Assembly: GCF_018614915.1 (NCBI RefSeq) | Contig: NZ_JAGGNU010000077.1 | Location: forward strand, 38,959-102,958 | DNA: 64,000 nt | From: Variovorax paradoxus | Lineage (GTDB): Bacteria > Pseudomonadota > Gammaproteobacteria > Burkholderiales > Burkholderiaceae_C | Direction of reading: 5' to 3' | In this document: piece by piece, positions 53,711 to 63,655 of the stretch | How positions within the stretch are numbered: position 1 is the stretch's first letter | Layout: each line of letters starts with the position of its first letter | The notes under the pieces: generated by a model | What the model was told of the DNA's origin: nothing | The model's database searches: none | What the model saw: the letters and a program-made list of their open reading frames with translations, nothing else | Position numbers and translations under genes: made by a program

Positions 53711-54634
53711 TCAAGACGCGTTCTCCTGCTTCGAATACATCGGAGCGACCGTACGGCAACGCTGCTGAACTTGGTGCGCGATGCGTTGAACGTCCTCATT
53801 TGACAAGGGCTGGGCACCACGCGACTTCAGCAACTGAGACAGTTGCCTCCCGCTGTAAACGCTGACATTGCCCCGGCCGCTGAGCTCGACAAACCATCCG
53901 GGCAGCGCCAGAACCGGAAGCGCATGAACCGGGCTACCGATCGCGCTCGTCAACCACTTCGCGAGCCAGTCAGCCTGACGCTCAGCCTGCTCGAGCGGCT
54001 CCTTGGTCGCCCATGTCGGGAACTTCAGAACCTTGCCGTCGAAGGCTACGGTTGCATCGGCCCGACCCCGTCCACGCTTCGGCTTCGTGAAGCCCTTTGT
54101 CTCAACTGCGAAGACGCCTGCCGCAGCGATCACCACATGGTCGATGTTGAAGTTCGTCGCCGGGAAATCATGGAACACAAAAGCGCCCTGGCGCATCAGT
54201 TGGTCGAGCTCTTGCCCCACGGCGAGCTCGGCATCGTAGCCGGCCTTGAGCTTGTCGAGCCTTTCGCCCGCTTTCCAGAGTCTGCGCACCATGAAGGCCA
54301 CGAAGCTCATGGCGAGGACCGCATAGATCGGACCCAGATGCATCATCCCCTGCAGGCCACGCAGATGGCTCTGCGCGAGAAACACAGCGAGTGCCATCAA
54401 CGGCACCAGCATCAGCAAGAACGCATCGCTGAGGACGTCGGTGCCCGCTTCATCGATCTCATCTCGCAACGTGTGCCCTGGGCTGCGAAGCAGGTCCATG
54501 CCGACAGGAGACCGGCGACGGGCCCTTGCACGGCGCTTGCGAACGACAAGAAGGCCGATTGCTAGCAGCGGGCCCGCGAAGCTCGCGGCGAGCACGCCGG
54601 CCATGATCGCGATTTGCTGGGCGATCTCTCCCAT
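53711..54634 (-). CDS. Membrane-anchored NERD nuclease-domain protein
   Basis: This 307-residue protein has three membrane helices (about 7-30, 70-88 and 98-117), then a NERD domain. The motif NIDHVVIAAAGVFAVETKGFT supplies the D...E-x-K of a PD-(D/E)XK nuclease fold. The remainder includes a long basic helix. NERD proteins are linked to DNA processing and some to phage defence. It starts at the ATG 54634; a GTG one codon upstream is possible. It is separated from the EVE-HNH gene by 68 bases on the same strand. Confidence 0.82.
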   Translation of the reverse strand: MGEIAQQIAIMAGVLAASFAGPLLAIGLLVVRKRRARARRRSPVGMDLLRSPGHTLRDEIDEAGTDVLSDAFLLMLVPLMALAVFLAQSHLRGLQGMMHLGPIYAVLAMSFVAFMVRRLWKAGERLDKLKAGYDAELAVGQELDQLMRQGAFVFHDFPATNFNIDHVVIAAAGVFAVETKGFTKPKRGRGRADATVAFDGKVLKFPTWATKEPLEQAERQADWLAKWLTSAIGSPVHALPVLALPGWFVELSGRGNVSVYSGRQLSQLLKSRGAQPLSNEDVQRIAHQVQQRCRTVAPMYSKQENAS

Positions 54635-54639
54635 CACAT

Positions 54640-55237
54640 CGATCCGGAGAACTGCACCTGTATCATCACTTGGACAGGGGCCATCGCAACGTTGATCCGC
54701 GTCGGCAACATCGACACCAAGCCAATCATGCCCTCCGGCGGGCTGCGCTTCATGTATCGCAACATGCGTTTTCCTCGTAGTCGTTCGATCGGCAACATCG
54801 ACCGTGAAGCCGGCACTCTATCGAACGAGGGGCTCTAGATGCGATTAGGCTGCTGGGTCATCGGCGATTTCGTGACTATTGGCACATGGCATCCTCAAAG
54901 CACGCGTCAGGCAGATGCGGTGATCCTGGCTCGCTTCCAAATCGGAAATTCCGTCTGGCGACCATCGAATACCTAGGCTCGAGGTCGAAGATGCCTTGAA
55001 CTGCCGAGCAAACTGAGGTTGCCTGTGCCAAGCCGGCTGCAGCCGTCCTTTGCACAGATCCGGCGGCTGCAGACTGGTTGCGGTCCTGTGCTGCGATCGA
55101 CCCGAAGGACTGCTAGGAGCGTGAGTGCTACCGGCCAGAAATTGCTGCCGAAGGACAGAGCATCCCCGCCGCCAGCGCAAATTGGTCGGATGCAGGAACG
55201 AGCGGAGCTCACTAGCTCAGTGCCTCATGCCAAAAAA
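54640..55237. other. Gap without a recognised gene
   Basis: About 600 bases between the NERD gene and the HNH gene. Frames on both strands are short and show no motif. I see nothing further here. Confidence 0.5.
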
Positions 55238-56140
55238 TCAGGGCGGGGGCGGAGGCGAGGTCTGCCGGAAACCATTGCTGCTAGGTACGCCTAGCTGCGT
55301 GATCTTGCTATTGGCATATCCGCGAAAGTCAGGGCAAGCGGCCAAGCCATGCCAAAGGCGGCTGTCCCATGCATTCACCCCGAGCTTTTCGGTGGCCTCT
55401 GCATACCTTCGCTCCAGTACCAAGTCAAGCGCCTGCTGGGAAACGCCGCCTGGATGGTATTGACGCAACTCTCCGATCAAGTTGCTCACCGTGCTGGATG
55501 CTTCCCCTTTGAATCTATCGATCAAGCCAAGTCGAACGAGATGTTGATGAGCAATCGCGGCGGCTTGGGCTAGCTTTCCCTCACCGGCGCCATAGTATTG
55601 AATCGAAAGCTTTCCGTGTGCGACTGTGACTTTGCAATGTAAAAGGGCTTGGTTGCTGTCCACGGTAAAGTATGGATGACAATAAAGCAGCCGATTCGGA
55701 TCGAAATTGTTCGACTTGCGCTGATTGCAGCCATAGCAGCAATAGACCAAATTTTCATGGTAAACGGCAAACTCTGGAAAGTGATCTTTAGGCATGTAAT
55801 GGTCCCAAGTTTTGGGATCATTCAACATGCAATAAGCGCATCGTTGCAGATTAACTTCAGATTGAGCTTTCAGTGCGCCGAGGATCGCATCCTTGTGCAG
55901 AAAAAGTGCTTCCGTACCGGATGAATAGCAAGCCGCCAATGCTTCAAAGGTATCAGCAACCCATGCCTGCGTTGGAGGTGCGTTGAATGCTTTTATGCTC
56001 TTTGCGTAATTGCTGCATAGGACTAAAACGTTTGGTTGTGCTGCGACCAACAGTGTTCTAGTCTTTAAGTGTTTATTGGCAATAATTTTCGGAAAATACG
56101 TGCCAACGTCGAGATTTTGCGCCGCGAGCTGATATCTCAT
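55238..56140 (-). CDS. HNH endonuclease partner of the AAA ATPase (PtuB-like)
   Basis: This 300-residue protein has the zinc-ribbon HNH layout: CAYC (about residue 98), WDHYMPKDHFPEF with Asp-His, then HENLVYCCYGCNQRKSN with the second CxxC and the Asn. The C-terminus is a run of prolines. Its ATG lies in the stop codon of the ATPase gene (ATGA), so the two are translated together. This matches the PtuA/PtuB arrangement of Septu-type anti-phage systems. The downstream part (QQALDLVLERRYAEATEKLG) is helical. Confidence 0.78.
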   Translation of the reverse strand: MRYQLAAQNLDVGTYFPKIIANKHLKTRTLLVAAQPNVLVLCSNYAKSIKAFNAPPTQAWVADTFEALAACYSSGTEALFLHKDAILGALKAQSEVNLQRCAYCMLNDPKTWDHYMPKDHFPEFAVYHENLVYCCYGCNQRKSNNFDPNRLLYCHPYFTVDSNQALLHCKVTVAHGKLSIQYYGAGEGKLAQAAAIAHQHLVRLGLIDRFKGEASSTVSNLIGELRQYHPGGVSQQALDLVLERRYAEATEKLGVNAWDSRLWHGLAACPDFRGYANSKITQLGVPSSNGFRQTSPPPPP

Positions 56141-57633
56141 TGGGCCGCTGCCTTTTTTTCTCTTAGCGATTCCAGATAAATTTCGGCGCTCAAGCTCATT
56201 CGACCACCAAAGATGGCTCGTACGGCCTCCGTGTCTTGATTTCTTTGTTGGTACATCCTGTCCAGCATCGCGCGATAGTCGCGATCGGCTTCCGTGGAAG
56301 AAAATACAAACTTCGTGAGTTCGGACAAACTTTCTCCAAATGTTTGGAAAGTGGGCTTCAAAACTATTGGAGTCATTCGGTCCCGCCGGATCACATGAAC
56401 GCATTCCAGTGGGAGCTGCTGAATCACCAAAGGCGAGTGGGTTGCAATGATCGCAAAGGAGTCTTGACTTTCTAGGATCTCACTAAGCGTATTTAAAAGC
56501 CCTGTCAGAAGCTGAGGATGCAGATGCAACTCAGGTTCATCAAAAAGAATCAGCGCTCGTTGATCTATCTTGGAAAGAATATGGAAGACACAATTTAATG
56601 CCAGACGCTGGCCAGCGCTCAGGCGCTCGTACAGACTTTTGTGCTTCTCGGGCTCATCGATGAAGTTATTTAGATCATCCACCCGGACTAGATTTCCAAG
56701 CACTTTTTTCAGAAGATCTTTTTTCCCTGCGTGCAACTCACGCAACATCGCCTTGATTTCATCCAGCAGCTCGTCTTTGGTTTTAAGCCGCCCACGAGGG
56801 TGTTGCAGCCCACAGTAGCTGTATTTGAATTTTTCGCCTTGCAACTGCGTCGGCCGTTCGAACTCATCAAACGCGCTGAAGGATACTGCTACTACGCTAT
56901 AAATAGACGGTATGGGACTTATGGCGTCTTCGCTTTGAAGCGTTGAGCGATTCTCCTTAATAGCCTGTTTGGAGAAGCGGCTCATCAACATTGCAAGTCG
57001 TGCCATGACTTGCGTTTTTCCCACTCCGTTTAGCCCGACAATCGACTGAATACGGCGAGGTGCACCCAAATCCGAATGAAAGTTGAAATCAAACTCATGC
57101 GGAGCGCTGGCGCCATCGAGCAGCACCTTCGCGGCAAAGGCGTTTATAAATTTTTGTTGTCCGCCAAAACTTGTTCCCGCATTGTCCAGCAGTTCGCGTG
57201 CGCTCGACTCTCTGAGCAAAGATATTTGAAAGCATTTTTCGTCTTGAAAACGTTGACGAACGTCAGGGAGAAACGAAGCGTCTCTCAGCGTTTCAAGTAT
57301 ACTGCGGGCGAGTTCGGGTTCAATCTCGGTCAGCGCCCCGTAATACTTAGGATTTGAACTCAAGGAGCAAATCGACTCAAATGAGGCGGAGGAAATTCGG
57401 GAACCTGGCTTCAGGTCCTGAAATGGCTTGCTCGCCATCCCCTCCGCCTGGCCAGCTCGCATGATTTTCGTGTTCGAGAAATCATGGGACAAATCGTCGC
57501 TCAGCCGAAGTCGAACGTCAAAAAGAGTATAGTAATCGTAGTCATTCCAACTATCCCGCGCCAGCAGTATGTAGGGATAAGGGGCGCGTGACGGGGCACC
57601 CGCAAAGAAGCGACCGCAGATATAAACGTCCAT
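56137..57633 (-). CDS. AAA/ABC-type ATPase (PtuA-like) of a Septu-like defence pair
   Basis: This 498-residue ATPase has Walker A GLNGVGKT at 200-207. The ABC-like signature LSAGQ is at 338-342, Walker B LILFDEPELHLHP at 361-373 and a switch histidine in ATHS at 397-400. The first 190 residues form an additional domain. It lacks membrane segments. It is co-translated with the HNH nuclease, the organisation of Septu, where ATP binding controls nuclease activity. Members of the OLD-like/RecF-like ATPase superfamily also fit, so the system name is provisional. Confidence 0.8.
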   Translation of the reverse strand: MDVYICGRFFAGAPSRAPYPYILLARDSWNDYDYYTLFDVRLRLSDDLSHDFSNTKIMRAGQAEGMASKPFQDLKPGSRISSASFESICSLSSNPKYYGALTEIEPELARSILETLRDASFLPDVRQRFQDEKCFQISLLRESSARELLDNAGTSFGGQQKFINAFAAKVLLDGASAPHEFDFNFHSDLGAPRRIQSIVGLNGVGKTQVMARLAMLMSRFSKQAIKENRSTLQSEDAISPIPSIYSVVAVSFSAFDEFERPTQLQGEKFKYSYCGLQHPRGRLKTKDELLDEIKAMLRELHAGKKDLLKKVLGNLVRVDDLNNFIDEPEKHKSLYERLSAGQRLALNCVFHILSKIDQRALILFDEPELHLHPQLLTGLLNTLSEILESQDSFAIIATHSPLVIQQLPLECVHVIRRDRMTPIVLKPTFQTFGESLSELTKFVFSSTEADRDYRAMLDRMYQQRNQDTEAVRAIFGGRMSLSAEIYLESLREKKAAAQ

Positions 57634-57792
57634 TTTGCGCGTTACTGATGGTAAGTTCGCCAGTGTACCTCTGATAAAAATCGGCCAGCGCGCGAATGAC
57701 TATGGGAGTGCTCATATCAGCACCTTCGATTCAAGAAATCCATGTGGGTGTCCAGAAGCGTAAGGCAGGGCTGCTGGCTTCTATGGCCTGTT

Positions 57793-58506
57793 TCAACATG
57801 CCTGCCGACCCTGAACCTTTTCCAGCGCAGAGCATGGATGCTGGTTGATGACCATTGATGGTTCATTGAGCGAGGCATGTGCAGGTCCAGCTGCAGCCAA
57901 CAGTTCCGGTTCGTGACCAGCTCTAAGGGCGGCATCCGCTGCGAAGCTGTCTGCTCCCTCAGCCGCGAGTTGCAAGCTCGTCGAGATTCGTCAGGATCTT
58001 TGGATCCTGCCCGTTGGCTCCATCGCCGTACCGGCGCATTTCCGTGATTGCGTTCCTGACCTCATCGACTCCTTGAGTACCAAGCACGCGACCGAGTTCG
58101 CGAAAGGACTCTTGAGATGACGCTCGAGCGAAGACCTTGAACGGCCGGTAAAAGGACCCCACAAGCACGTGTGTCGCTGGGTGCCACCCGTACTGACCAG
58201 TGATTAAGGGCCGCAGGGGCAGCACAAAATCCGCTTGCATCAAGTCTTCGCGCGTCAACGACGTTCCCTTGAGGCGAGCTCGGAGGGGCTCACTGGAACC
58301 ATCGGCAAGTGCGCCACCACGCCTGTGCTGCCGGATCCCTTAGTCGTTGCTGTTGAACTCCACGAGCAGCGCGTGTATCTCGTCCTGGCCGACAGTGCCG
58401 CATTGAAAACGGCATAGGTAAAAGTGCCGCGCTGCCCGCCCTGGTTGGTAGCGATCCTGCTGAACTCGATGTCATGCCAGACGGGCGCATCCGGGTAACG
58501 GAGCAA
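57793..58506 (-). pseudogene. Possible decayed gene, unrecognised
   Basis: Minus-strand text appears coherent only if frames are joined: a stretch RIATNQGGQRGTFTYAVFNAAL (58450-58380), then QDEIHALLVEFNSND ending in TAA. An ORF MQADFVLPLRPLITGQ then reads on to 57959, and QLAAEGADSFAADAALRAGH continues to 57793. I cannot name a family. Frame breaks and the absence of a ribosome-binding site suggest one or two degenerated genes. Confidence 0.3.
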
Positions 58507-58606
58507 GCATGCACAGAGGGGCGCACGCCGGCGGAGTTGCGGCGGCTTTTTTCAGTGCCGGGCGCGATTCGGCGGTCTGGCCCGACTGGCTTCAGTAGCT
58601 GCCCTT

Positions 58607-59371
58607 GTGCCGCGGTCCTTCGGGCCTGCGGCAGAATCCTTTACCCGCGGCAAAGCCGAGACTCACGCGCAATGGAAAGCCAAGCACAAGGACCTGGCGG
58701 CCAACGCCAAGGGACGCTTGTTCGGTAAGCTCGCGAAGGAAATCATGATCGCCGCGCGCAGCGGGGCCGATCCGGCATCGAATGCGCGGCTGCGACTGGT
58801 GGTTGAGCAGGCGCGCAAGGTCTCGATGCCGAAGGATACGCTGGAGCGGGCCATCAAGAAGGGCGCCGGCCTGACCGGCGAGTCGGTGCATTTCGACCAC
58901 GTGGTCTACGAGGGCTTCGCGCCGCACCGGGTGCCGGTGATGGTCGAATGCCTGACCGACAACGTGAACCGCACCGCGCCGGAGATGCGGGTACTGTTCC
59001 GCAAGGGCCAGCTGGGCGCCTCAGGGTCGGTCGCCTGGGATTTCGATCACCTCGGCATGATCGAGGCCGAACCGCAGCAAGCGGGTGCCGACCCTGAACT
59101 GGCCGCCATCGAGGCCGGCGCGCAGGATTTCGAGCGTGGCGAGGAGGGGGTCACGGTCTTTCTGACCGACCCCGTCGATCTCGACTTGGTCAGTCGCGCG
59201 CTGCCGGCGCAGGGCTTTTCCGTGCTGTCGGCGAAGCTCGGCTACAAGGCCAAGAACCCGATCGATCCCGGGAGCCTGAGCGCTGAGGCATTGGAGGAGG
59301 TCGAGACCTTCCTGGCTGCCATCGATGCGAACGACGACGTGCAGAACGTGTTCGTGGGACTCGCGGGGTAG
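58607..59371 (+). CDS. YebC/PmpR family protein with unusual N-terminus
   Basis: The body is a clear YebC: AQWKAKHKDLAANAKGRLFGKLAKE, VSMPKDTLERAIKKGAG, YEGFAPHRVPVMVECLTDN and FRKGQLGASGSVAWDF. Family members bind DNA or help ribosomes resolve stalls. Normally the protein starts MGAQWK or similar; here the bases before AQWK read GAGACTCAC, with no ATG. A GTG at 58607 adds 21 residues. It looks as if a few bases carrying the original start were lost, so the copy may be inactive or use another start. It sits among accessory genes. Confidence 0.8.
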   Translation: MPRSFGPAAESFTRGKAETHAQWKAKHKDLAANAKGRLFGKLAKEIMIAARSGADPASNARLRLVVEQARKVSMPKDTLERAIKKGAGLTGESVHFDHVVYEGFAPHRVPVMVECLTDNVNRTAPEMRVLFRKGQLGASGSVAWDFDHLGMIEAEPQQAGADPELAAIEAGAQDFERGEEGVTVFLTDPVDLDLVSRALPAQGFSVLSAKLGYKAKNPIDPGSLSAEALEEVETFLAAIDANDDVQNVFVGLAG

Positions 59372-59618
59372 CTGCCGACGTTTCCCACCGGACATCCGGT
59401 TCAGACTGAACTCGGACGTTCGATGCGATCGCCCGAACGGCGGTTCGGGGCCCCGATGCCGTGCGTCGCCACCGATCGAGCTACGGCAGGTATGTAGTGA
59501 TTGCTGCCGTTCGCCGCCGTGCTTCGAACTCACCGTCCCGTCCAGGAACTGCCCTTGGTGGCGGACTGGTCTTGGGATGCTCGTTTTTTTTGCATGGGTG
59601 CAAGGTGTCGGCCGCCCA

Positions 59619-60740
59619 TTAGTCGGCCCTGAACAAAGCGCGATCGCGCCGACGCGATCGGCGGCGTCGGCGCGAAGCTGACCGCCAGGGCGGCAAAGAC
59701 CTGCTAGGCATCGCGGTCCGCAAGCCAGCATGGTTGCACGACAGCAGCCGCAACAGCCAACGAAGCGCCCGTAGGCGCGCCAGGATCAGCCTCAGGTTGT
59801 GCCCCCGACCGCACAGCAGCGCGTGCATCGCATCACCCAGGGAGCCCTTGAGTCAGTTTCGAGCCAGCAATCCATCGCTCTCATGTTGGCCGAGCATCGG
59901 CTCGATCCATTGGCGGCGTCGCAGCAGTCGCTTGTCCTTGTCGGTCAGCCTTGTCGCATGGCTGACAGCAACCGCGCACCCTCGGGCGGTGGTACGCCAC
60001 GGTAGCGGCGATCGACCAAGACGGTTGCGGGTCGCTGCTCGGCCAGGATGCCCACCTGCTTGATCTGCTCATCCAGCGCGTGGCCATCGTGCAGATTGCC
60101 CGGCATCGTGCGCATACCAACCACCAGCCCCTCGCGAGCGGTGGTCGCGATCGACACCTTGACGCCGAGAACTCGTAGGGCCGCTTGGCCTTGCCATTGG
60201 CAATGCGCTCGACCTCCGGCAAGTGCAGCGTGTACAGTTTGTTCGTCGAATCGCGGCGCTACGCGTGCAGCCGCGTCGCCAACGCGAGCTTGTGGCTTTT
60301 AGCAGTTCACGCATGCTCGCCGGGTGCACGTTGCGCTGCACGTCGCGGATCACGCGGCCGAGCCACGTGCGCAGCTTGCGCAAGACTCGCCGCATTCGCT
60401 TGTACTGCCGGGCGTGCGCAGTAGCACCGCGCCTGGTGCTCGGCCTGCGTGCCCACGCGCGCGTAGCTTTGCCGCAGCTCGATGCCAGATGTCTGCGCCG
60501 CGGCGACGAGCTGCTTGCGCGCCTTGTTCAACAACCGGCTGTCGATGGGGTGCGCGATCGCTTTCTCTTGCACGGTGGTGTCGACGACAACGACCTCCAG
60601 GCTCTGCCGCTTGATCACTTTGCCGCGGCGGGCCGCCTCGATGCTTTGCGCGAGCAGCCATTCGCACCCTTCTTCACCGATCTGCTCGCGCCAGCGCGTC
60701 ATGCTAGACGCGTCGGATGGCAGCCCCGGCACACGAATAC
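59619..60740 (-). pseudogene. IS5-type transposase, C-terminal part, multiply frameshifted
   Basis: The minus strand holds consecutive transposase blocks in different frames: MTRWREQIGEEGCEWLL and VVVDTTVQEKAIAHPIDS (catalytic Asp), MRRVLRKLRTWLGRVIRDVQRN, IANGKAKRPYEF, EGLVVGMRTMPGNLHDGHAL, TVLVDRRYRG and a last LGDAMHALLCGRGHNLRLI. At least four frame changes are required. The protein begins abruptly near LPSDASS, without its first 75 or so residues. A matching N-terminal piece lies at 63656-63751. Confidence 0.75.
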
Positions 60741-61044
60741 AGGAAACGGTTGAGCTACTCTTTAAAAGGCCATATAGGAGGCTCTTCGAGCCGTTGAGTC
60801 ATTCGAAGCCGGATTTGATCAAAGCCGTGGATGGTTCAGTCAGAGCAGTCCAAGCTTGAGGTGGACCGGTTCTTGGAAAATTTCCTTAACGGACGCCCCA
60901 GCAGCGACGGCAAATCAGGGAGCGTCGAGTCGCTACTTGCCGTGCAAACCTCCACCGTGGGCTGTTCAAGGCGTGCCGTGCATAACGACGAGCGAATGTC
61001 GATACCTAGTGCAATAACACCGCGGGTAGCCGCGTGTGCCGACC
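60741..61044. other. Gap between the transposase remnant and the protease gene
   Basis: About 300 bases in which no gene, repeat or convincing terminator was recognised. It marks one edge of the segment that splits the IS5-type transposase. Confidence 0.5.
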
Positions 61045-63447
61045 TCACGGTTCCACAGTAAGGGAACTGGCTCTGTCATTCCAACCGTTGTCCGACAGAT
61101 TTTCATGGACCTTTGGCCCCTCGATCACCAAGGGATCGCCGGCATGGTCGGTGTGTTCAAACAGCGTCACTTTGTTGCCTCCTGGCACACATATCGACGA
61201 TATGCGATCTCCATAGCCTGCGCGGTGAAGATCACTTTTGGTGGAGTCACTAAGGCTTGCTAGTCGTATTTGCCGACTCTTGAAGTATGCATCGGTGAAG
61301 GCTACTGGCTCACCGCAGAAGACCATGGATTCTTGCACTTCGCAATCATCAACGCAAATCGAGCTGATCCTGTCGCCCCAGTCAATGCGATGCAAATTGA
61401 TAGCGCTATTAGGCGTGCCGGCTGGGCTGGCGGGAAACACACGCCTTTCCCCACGGTATTCCACATTCTCATACACTTCAATCCGCGTATTCGGCTTTAT
61501 ACAGATGGACGACGCTTTGTCCCCAAAGCCGTAATTGTGCAAATTCCGAAAATCGCGAACCACGGAGAATTGTTGGCCCATATACCCGTCTCGCTCAAAC
61601 AACACTGTCCCATCGGAGCAACTAACTTCCGTTGTTCCCGCGGGTCGCCTAGAAATTCTTATCGAACTTATTCTGTCGCCCCAATCCTGCCCCCCGGGAC
61701 CGTCCCTACTCAAGTCCGTGTAACGCCCGGCCGACAGCCTAACGCTGGACCCGCTGAAATCGACGTCAGCGAATACTGTAACTGACCAGCTATCTGGCAC
61801 ACATACTGACGAGATGGCATCGCTAAGCGATCTTTGAAGTGGCTTCGGGTGATTTGGATTGACGATTAGTTGGTGAAGATTCCTGACGTCTGCGGTGACC
61901 TTAAGCTGATAGCCTCGAAAGTTGTCATCGAAAAAGAATACCGGCGATGATGTGCAATCGCGAGGCAGATCTACGGGCATGTCTGTAGTGCCTTTAGTAA
62001 CCTCGACAGAGCTAATGGAGTCGTTCCACCCGTCAGCTAATCGGTGCAAATCAGGAAGCCTCATGTCTCCGACAATCCTTAGGGATCTGCCTGTAAATCC
62101 GTGTCCCTTATGGAGGGTGAGTGTCCATCCGGCCGGAACGCACACGGACGATACTCTGTCGTTCATATCCATATCCGCAAGTCTCGCGATGCTTCTCAGT
62201 ACATGAACTCGCCGACCTTCATATTGTGCGTCTTGAAAAAGCGTAGGCCCAAAATCATTGGAGGTTCCATCGGTTTCATCTGGATCGCTTGTGCAGGCGA
62301 TGGGCGCGGGATTGGCTGAGGCGCCATCCAAGCGCAAAGAACTGATGGTGTCGTTCCATCCTCTTTGCCCTAGGTCCAGCACCTCTTGCGGTCCCTCTAT
62401 CGTCAGCGGGCTGCCGCCGTACCCCGAGCCGCGGTATAGATGAACAGTCCACCCCATCGGGACACAGATGGACGAAGCCTTATCTCCGAATCCTTTGCTA
62501 GCCAAGTTGGGTTGGTCATATTCGACTGGCAGGCTTGAGCCACCCTTGTTCGTATTTTGAAACAGAACCGGCATCGGTCCGCAGTCGTTGCGTGGATAAA
62601 GTTTATTGATACCCTCTATGTCGCGGGGCGAAAGCGTATCTGACGGATTGACTGCAACGCTGGTAAGGGACTGAATCGTTACTTTTGCCTCTCCAGTCGC
62701 CAAGTCAATCTCTCCGTTCTGCTTAGCCGTGTAGTGCATCCGTGAGGTGTAGTCATATGGTGTGACCAAGACCCCGCCCAAGCGCTTTTCATAGTTATTC
62801 TCAACTCCTGGACGAATGTTTTCCCACAAGATCTTGACGAAGTCATCCCGGTCGCTTCTCGTATGCTCGTGGTAAAGACCCGCTGCATGTCCCATTTCGT
62901 GAATGACGGTGGCTTTACTGGCAGAGCCGCGAAGCTTTATCCATTGACGACCTCCTTGCCGACCCAACTTCGACTGGCCATTTCCGGGGATGTCGTTGTC
63001 GAGCTCAAAACGAACGTAGTCCTTTTGGGTCGTTCTTTCTTCCCATCGGACATTAGTCAACTCCCTCCAGTCTTTCAGTGCGTCTTCGACAAAGGTGTTC
63101 AACATGGTGTTGTCCCGGACGCTCTTGTGCTTGAAATAGTAAACTATGCCTCCTGGCCAAAGATATTCAGCTGTCTGCGAGAATAGAGGCTGTTGAATCC
63201 TTCCCTGAGTCCCTGTAGCAGAAGAACTCCCGCTCGCAACAACTTGGCCTGGCCGCCCCAAAAACGGCAGAAGCTCAATGGGGCCGAGATCAATATCGCC
63301 TTCAAATATCGCCCTTCCCTTCCATGCTTGATACTTGATACTTTGGACTTGAGTGTGGCCAGGTAATAGAACATCTGCCTCTTCCCCAAAGGCGGCGGAG
63401 CATACGATCGCGAGTAATATGCCGATTGGAACGGTCGTGGGACCCAT
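61045..63447 (-). CDS. Secreted astacin-like metalloprotease with beta-gamma-crystallin repeats
   Basis: This 800-residue exported protein has a signal peptide (IGILLAIVCSAAFGEEA). A short pro-region is followed by an M12A astacin catalytic domain: zinc motif H183-E-x-x-H187-x-x-G-x-x-H193-E and a Met-turn in SRMHYT (M237). From about residue 310 ten Greek-key motifs follow (five beta-gamma-crystallin pairs). Most carry the calcium-binding signature [N/D/G]-D-x-x-S-S (GDKASSI, NDTISSL, NDRVSSV, GDRISSI). AGGAG/GGAGG precede the ATG at 63447. Extracellular protein degradation or cell-surface binding in the presence of Ca2+ is inferred. Confidence 0.9.
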   Translation of the reverse strand: MGPTTVPIGILLAIVCSAAFGEEADVLLPGHTQVQSIKYQAWKGRAIFEGDIDLGPIELLPFLGRPGQVVASGSSSATGTQGRIQQPLFSQTAEYLWPGGIVYYFKHKSVRDNTMLNTFVEDALKDWRELTNVRWEERTTQKDYVRFELDNDIPGNGQSKLGRQGGRQWIKLRGSASKATVIHEMGHAAGLYHEHTRSDRDDFVKILWENIRPGVENNYEKRLGGVLVTPYDYTSRMHYTAKQNGEIDLATGEAKVTIQSLTSVAVNPSDTLSPRDIEGINKLYPRNDCGPMPVLFQNTNKGGSSLPVEYDQPNLASKGFGDKASSICVPMGWTVHLYRGSGYGGSPLTIEGPQEVLDLGQRGWNDTISSLRLDGASANPAPIACTSDPDETDGTSNDFGPTLFQDAQYEGRRVHVLRSIARLADMDMNDRVSSVCVPAGWTLTLHKGHGFTGRSLRIVGDMRLPDLHRLADGWNDSISSVEVTKGTTDMPVDLPRDCTSSPVFFFDDNFRGYQLKVTADVRNLHQLIVNPNHPKPLQRSLSDAISSVCVPDSWSVTVFADVDFSGSSVRLSAGRYTDLSRDGPGGQDWGDRISSIRISRRPAGTTEVSCSDGTVLFERDGYMGQQFSVVRDFRNLHNYGFGDKASSICIKPNTRIEVYENVEYRGERRVFPASPAGTPNSAINLHRIDWGDRISSICVDDCEVQESMVFCGEPVAFTDAYFKSRQIRLASLSDSTKSDLHRAGYGDRISSICVPGGNKVTLFEHTDHAGDPLVIEGPKVHENLSDNGWNDRASSLTVEP

Positions 63448-63655
63448 ACTTGCACCTCCGCTCCTGCGCCCGAGTCTGTCGTCAGAAGCGATCAAGCATT
63501 GAGCGCTTCTAATGTGGTTATCCTATCCTCAGTGAGGCAGGTCTCACATGAATACCAGCAAAAGCGTGGCGACCGGCAAGGTCGCTGATCGCCCGCACGA
63601 GGTCACTGGCGTGTTTTATGGGCGTGCTGTGCGAGGGAGTTGGCGACGTCCGTGA

